From assembly GCA_028015205.1 (NCBI GenBank), contig CM051521.1, positions 127,170,614-127,234,613 on the forward strand: DNA of 64,000 nt, given 5' to 3'. Below, piece after piece: positions 58,536 through 64,000 of the stretch. Both the position numbers and the translations under genes were made by a program. The stretch is from Mytilisepta virgata (Eukaryota > Mollusca > Bivalvia > Mytilida > Mytilidae). Below the pieces are notes generated by a model that was not told the DNA's origin, searched no databases, and worked only from the letters and a program-made list of their open reading frames with translations. Within the stretch, counting starts at the first letter, position 1. Each line of letters begins with the position of its first letter.

Positions 58536-58984
58536 AAAGGATTAAATTTATTTTTCATCTCAGCACCCACGTATTAAAACCTTTATCTATGGATACAGCT
58601 ATTTTATACATCATTTTAAGTTTTATTTCATAGTGCTTTATATATATTGATCATGTTCTTTTTCATTTGTTATGATGTTATAATCATATAACATATATTA
58701 TACCTTATGTTATTGAATTATTAACTGTATGTAAATATACTCTTGGCCTAAGCAAACAGTCGGTTAATATTGCAGCCATAACTGAATTAGCCCAGTATGA
58801 ATCCAATTGATACATTTAATCAATTACAAGCTATTTAATATTTATCTGTAGATTCACGAGTGAAGATAATAATTCATTGCTAACAATTGCATACAGTGAC
58901 AGAAGATAGTAAACTCTTCTTGTACAGTAAAATTAAAACTTAATATCACATAGAAAAATGTACGAATAATTTAAATTTTGAAAA

Positions 58985-59455
58985 TAGAAAGAATCTCATA
59001 AAAAAGAGAATATGTGATGTTTTAGAAATTGAAAGAGGAGGGTACCAAAAAATTAAAAGAAATAATAGAATATGCCAAAATTGCAATTTAAATTTAACTG
59101 AAGATGAAAACCATTTCTTTTTTTGTATGTCCAATATATAATACTTTTATACAAGAATTTTTTAATAATGTTTTAACCAAATTACCAGACGTAAATAACT
59201 TATCAACTCATGAGAAACTGAAAAGAATACTTTCTCATAACGATTTTAATATGCAGTTTGCTGCTGCGTTTATAAAAATGGCTCTCGAACTTAGGAAAGT
59301 AGACTCTACAACTGCATAGATTTTGTACTTGTGTATTATATACAATATGACTCATTTGACTGTATTCTGCTTTATTTATTATGTTCATTTGGTTTGCTGT
59401 CAACCCCTAGGGGTACAACCATGCATTTCCAATAAATTATTATTGTAATTTTTAT
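58985..59455 (+). mobile_element. LINE remnant: C-terminal end of ORF2 and 3' tail
   Basis: Reads YQKIKRNNRICQNCN, then EDENHFFFC, the C-x2-C...H-x(4)-C knuckle found after reverse transcriptase in many animal LINEs. A frame slip follows, then LSTHEKLKRILSHND and ALELR. The 3' tail ends ccaataaattattattg. Dead copy. Confidence 0.75.
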
Positions 59456-59519
59456 TTACATGCGTTGCTCCACAGGAAGAAGACAAAGATCACGTTCAGC
59501 CCTATTGTTTTTAATTAAT

Positions 59520-59845
59520 TGATTGAATGATTGTTGCTCAACGTCTAGTGGCAAATATTTCATGCTTCTTCAGGGCGAAAACCAGTTCAATTTATCAAAC
59601 AATTCAATTAAGGGCTCGGACAGGACACAAAGGGGAACCAATTTTGACACTGCTACTGTAAAAGGAGGATGGTTGGTTAGGGTCGGATAATCTAGCCTTC
59701 TGTAGTTGCATTTGCCTACTCTTTCGAAAACTACAGAAGAAGTCTTAAGGGTGCAGGGAGTGTGGCATTCTGCAAACACGTTACCCGCTATCGTCCGCGG
59801 TCAGGCTTTCCGTAGATAATTATGACCTGACAACCCCCCAATATT
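59520..59845. repeat. Dispersed repeat, copy 2 (same family as 33780-34165)
   Basis: Shares gtggcaaatatttcatgctt, ggacacaaaggggaaccaat and gcagggagtgtggcattct. It follows the LINE tail closely. Confidence 0.75.
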
Positions 59846-60042
59846 GTTTTCAAGGTCTAATTAATAATTCCATTCGCAATACAGCAGCATTGACGCAGGA
59901 TCTTAGTGATTCGAAAATTTTGCTAAGTTTGCATTATTGTTTTAATTCAAAAATTTATTTGTTTTATTTTGATGGTGATTTGCAACTACAAATGTACCAT
60001 GTTCATCCCAAGATACATGTCGGTAACTGAAGCTGTATTTTA

Positions 60043-60130
60043 TAGTGGATTTGGCCGAGTGGTCTAGGACATGATGCTAGGCGAATAAGTGCCAAAGTGT
60101 CTCAACAGTGTCAGTTCGAGACCCACCAAA
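60043..60130 (+). mobile_element. tRNA(Leu/Ser)-like SINE head
   Basis: A box ttggccgagtggtctagg and B box cagttcgagaccc with acceptor-like gtgg/ccac ends. The anticodon arm does not fold well, so it is not a functional tRNA. Confidence 0.55.
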
Positions 60131-60189
60131 GGCCCACAAAAATTTTTACAGTATTAAAATCTGATTTTAACAGTTTTTGGTTAGTGTCC

Positions 60190-60195
60190 AGACGC

Positions 60196-60226
<31 letters not shown>

Positions 60227-60390
60227 TTCTTCTTCAGGTACGAGTGAGTTATGGAATTTCTCCATCCGAGATAGTTATTTTTTTTATTTTCAACACGCGA
60301 GCTATTAGCGAGCGTGTTAAAATCTAAAATTTAACTTTAGAGGGTGGAGATGCTCTATAACTCACGAGTGAATTGTAGAAGAATCTGTTT
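60190..60390. mobile_element. TA/GA microsatellite and foldback element
   Basis: A TA run then GA run (60194-60224) is followed by arms gagtgagttatggaatttct and its imperfect inverse ending gaagaatct, with an inner acacgc/gcgtgt palindrome. Confidence 0.6.
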
Positions 60391-61814
60391 CTTCTATGAT
60401 TTTCATTAAAACCTCAAGAAAATGCCCTTGCTACGCATTTTGTTTACATGAACGCCATTTCATAAATTGTCAGAAAAGTTGATTTTGACTTTTTGACCTT
60501 TAACTTTGAATCTCGGAAATTCGCACAACTTGTAAACTATGACCAGTCGAAATTGAAGGCCCATACTATTATCTTCATGAAAAGGTTTAAATTAGCCGTG
60601 TGTCAGGGTGGTTGACTAAACTCAGGAATTGGCTATTGAAGTCACTGCACTATTAGTATGTATCATATTATACTGACTTTTACTATAAGAGGTAGTATGG
60701 AACGCCAACTCTACAGAAACTCAAATAATTGCACTTCTCTTTAAATAATTACACCTCTCTTAAAATCAACTTTTCTGACAATTTCAAAGGTTTTACCGTA
60801 TATCTGAGGAACCAAGCAAAAATTTTCATTAATTTCTCTTTCCTGATATATCTCAGATATCTTGATTTAAGAAATTGAAAACAACCAAGGGAAAAAACAA
60901 TGAAAGATGCTAGATTATGCCCCCTTTTCTCTTCAGTCAAAATTGGCAGTCTTCTTCTTTAAACATTATGTTCAAGTCGGCTATTAATCGTACAATACGA
61001 ATAACTAATTTACATTGGTTATAAAGGTATCTGATAATTTTTTACCAATTATTTTAGATGTTAAGCAATCGATAGAAAAAAACATGGACGATGAAACTGC
61101 GCCGAAATGCAGTAATGAGACTTTTCATTTTCTAGCAGATTATTAGGTATGAAACATAGAACATTTATTCATTTTTATTACGCATGTTAAAAACCAATAT
61201 CCATATAAGTGGAAAGTCCACAAGTACTACACTCCCCCTATGGAAGTACAAGTATTGTACAAGTCATTCTTGTAAACATCAGTGCTGAACGATTGCGTAT
61301 TTGAGACGGAAACTACGATAAAGAACTAATATCATTTACAACAAACTAATCGTCATCGTTCTCTACACTTACCCTAGGGTAAGTACATTTCTATTCTTCG
61401 TTTCTGTGAAAACTGCAATCACTAGTACTGTTCAAAACAGATACAGGACTCGCTGCAAACATTTTTACCTTTACAGGTACAAATCGGGTCTTTCAGGATA
61501 TCTGAAGACATCTCACCATCAAAGAAGTTCTTAATAAGGACATTACTTGATCGTTACCAACCGTATTCTAGCATCAATATTAGTGGTGGCTTCGCCTGAC
61601 CTGCATTTTGCCAAATATAGACTTTAAACGACGCACGAAGCATGTGCTGCCTCAGTGCTACCTCTGAAGGGGGAAGGCGCACTAAACGTCTTCAGAAGAT
61701 GCCAATTTAACAATTTAAGCCTTAGCATATTTAAGACCAGGTGAGAATATGTACTATTTACATCTTGGGTTGTAGCGACCAAGATCTACCAGCGACTGAT
61801 ACATTTCAGGGTTT
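60391..61814. other. Unannotated stretch
   Basis: No gene, RNA or element recognised. Confidence 0.45.
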
Positions 61815-62023
61815 GCCATGAAAGTCTTATAAACTATATGATATATCTTACAAACTATATAAGATATCTTATATAAAAAATATTTATAAGATATCTCATA
61901 AACTTTATAAGATATCTTATATACTTTAGGAGATATCTTATAAAAACTAGATTATATAAAATATCTTATATATTATATATATCTTGAAGTTAGAATAAAT
62001 AGTAAAAGGGCTTGCCATAAAAA
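61815..62023. mobile_element. Second copy of the GATATC-palindrome MITE
   Basis: Repeated ataagatatcttat units, ending gttagaataaatagtaaaa and ggcttgccata as in 33564-34282. The left end is eroded. Confidence 0.7.
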
Positions 62024-62748
62024 TAACTGTGTTTGTATTGCAATTAAAATCATATTTATTGGGAAGTTATGTTTCTCAATTCATGCTTAAAATTAAAATT
62101 TTTGAAAAAATATTAAATATTACTCGTCTGTGAAATAAAATGACTGAAATGAAATGGATTATAATAATTACAACCGAATGATGTTTATAATAGAAAAAAA
62201 ATATTTGAACCTTCCCAAAGCCAATCAATAAGGATTGAAAGGTTTTATACACCAAAGCCAGCGTGAAATATACTGAAAATAGTACAAGTAACGAATAAGG
62301 AATAAGTAGCCAACTTGACGACTATTAATAATTGTTGACACTTATTACCAACCAAAATAATGAATTGCTTTTTAATTTTTTTTTAAATTCGAAATCTCCT
62401 CGTGGGTTTTGTACATTGTAATCAGCTGAATGCGTGAGATTTCATTTTCAATGAACTGATCAATTTGATGTAATACAGGGGCCAGGTTTTCGAAAGTATC
62501 GTAAAATTGATCGTAAGACATATCTTGTGACATTACTTGCGACTAAGTTATGATGATATTACGACCTATCGTATGATGTAAAACAAAGGTATCCTAAGAC
62601 AATCATAGTTACGACGATCGTATGACCATCGCAAGTGAGTAATGACAAATAATGAAAGTTTAAATGATTTAACAAAGTATGCAATTTAATTTTAAAAAAT
62701 TACATGTAACAAAAAGAAGAAAAAATAAATAAAAAATAACGTTTAATT

Positions 62749-63290
62749 ATGTTGCCCCGACGAAAGTCGGCGACATATTGTTATTCTTCCGTTTCTTTGT
62801 TATTATTCTTTCTTCCAATGATTTATGTCCGGCTTAGTTCTCGGAGATGCCTGGGTAGAATTGAATGAAATTTGGCAGAAAGTAAGATCACTATGTGAAG
62901 GTGTGCAATCAATACTTTTTTTTCGAAGTGGCCGCCATTTTCAAGATGGCCGCCATTCAAAGATCGGTACCCTCCGAAAATTTAAAACGTTTATATCTCA
63001 AAAACTGTATGATAGAATTTCATTAAACTTCGTAGGTTTGTAAAGTACAATTAGAAGAACAAACTGATGAAAAAAATCGCGATCGGTTGGAGACGTTTGG
63101 CGGCCATTTTGAAAACTTCTTCTTCTTCTTTCTCGCGCCGCCACTTTGTCCGGGGCACTTTTGTACTTTATACTTGACCGATTTCAATCAAATTTTGCAT
63201 AATGATAGTACCCCATGAGATGTTGGTCCTAACCATTTTTCAAGTGTAGGGGGGCCCCAGGGGCAGTGCCACGCCCCTTCAAATACCTCA
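62749..63290. repeat. Dispersed repeat with hairpin head
   Basis: The head gttgccccgac-gaaa-gtcggcgac folds back; gccgccattttcaagatggc follows. The layout resembles the heads at 9746 and 23306. Confidence 0.5.
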
Positions 63291-64000
63291 AAAATTGATA
63301 TTTTTTGAATAGGTAAAAAATAGTTTACATTCCTACCCTATAACTATATATATTTGTCAGAGTATATAAGTTTTGATAGTGCTTTTATTGGGTGTGCTTG
63401 ATTTGACTTTTGGTGTTCAGTGTACATTAAATTTATTCATTATCGTTTCATTTCATATCATCTTAATGACATATTTTTGACTTCGACGAATGACGTCACA
63501 CGCATGTTATATTCACTATATGCATGAATTTCACATTCACATTTTGGCGCGAATTCATTTTTAGGTTCTCTCTGCGCAGCTTTTTTGATTCATTAACTGC
63601 CAGTTAGCCTAAGAGAGCGGTCTCTCTAAAAAGCAGACCATATTTGCAGGTATTTAATTTTCTATTAACTTTTTCAGTGTTTGATATTTGAAATATTTTC
63701 AGGTGTCTTTTTATTTTCGCAGTGTTTTTTATTTTGAGTTTTGGAATTATTTATTAAAAATAGTAAAATTACGAAAAGTGAACACATTTAATTTGAATTG
63801 ATTTTTCTGTTAAAGTTGTTTTTAGTTTTTCATAATTGGTTTGCGATTAAACAAGTTTTAAACATTTGCGTAAGACTCTTTATAGAGGTATTGATTATTT
63901 AGCTGAGGTCTGTTCGTTTGGTCAGTTTATTGTATAAATTGTGTGTGTCGATGTTCTTCATTCAGTTTTATATTATATTTGCAGTTAATAAAAGTGCAGC
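63291..64000. other. Right edge of window, possible start of a further gene
   Basis: A less AT-rich patch near 63540-63600 and a donor-like tttgcag/gtattt at about 63651 could be a noncoding first exon on the + strand, but nothing else supports it. Confidence 0.15.

Noticed and set aside
59104..59319. Independent small gene
   Set aside because: It is the C-terminal tail of a decayed LINE ORF whose zinc-knuckle part lies just upstream in another frame.

Overview
The window looks like nuclear DNA from a bivalve mollusc, most likely a mussel-like species. It is AT-rich and intron-dense. It is crowded with repeats of molluscan type: tRNA-derived SINEs, elements with about 166-bp tandem cores, several MITEs, and a dispersed family I recognise from memory as common in mussel genomes. 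The species call is inference. The protein-coding content is two large genes of the polycystin-1/REJ family, arranged tail to tail.

Gene A (+ strand, 889-14722) is cut off at its 5' end by the window edge. Ten exons join in one open frame of 1,267 residues: the last part of the GAIN region, a GPS motif, TM1, a PLAT domain and the ten further membrane segments of a polycystin with its cation-channel module. Gene B (- strand, 56761-25509) is its paralogue. Twenty-four exons join in frame (about 2,547 residues): three TSP1-type modules, a REJ module with a long Thr-rich insertion, a GAIN/GPS region, TM1, PLAT, the polycystin domain and the channel. Four of the ten shared exons have exactly the same length in both genes (140, 161, 254, 175 nt), so they arose by inverted duplication.

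Both proteins keep the GPS cysteines and tryptophans, but the usual His-Leu-Thr/Ser cleavage triad is replaced by Asn-Pro-Pro-Gly. Both also carry a furin-like tetrabasic site just upstream. The residues expected at the channel filter read Ile-Gly-Lys in both, where PKD2 has Leu-Gly-Asp.

Three intronic minisatellites are built from the genes' own splice junctions. Next to gene A exon 7 there are 19 copies of a 75-bp unit carrying the 5' splice site. Gene B has a 42-bp unit carrying a 3' splice site (three copies) and a degenerate array made from a TSP1 exon's 5' splice site.

The 10.8 kb between the gene ends (14723-25508) holds no gene I can support. It contains a 1,224-bp inverted-repeat element with a 5-bp target duplication, tandem arrays, and a duplicated 545-bp block. 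From 56762 to 64000 I see repeats, a LINE remnant, and two weak candidates for missing 5' exons of gene B. No rRNA, functional tRNA, CRISPR or prokaryotic feature is present.
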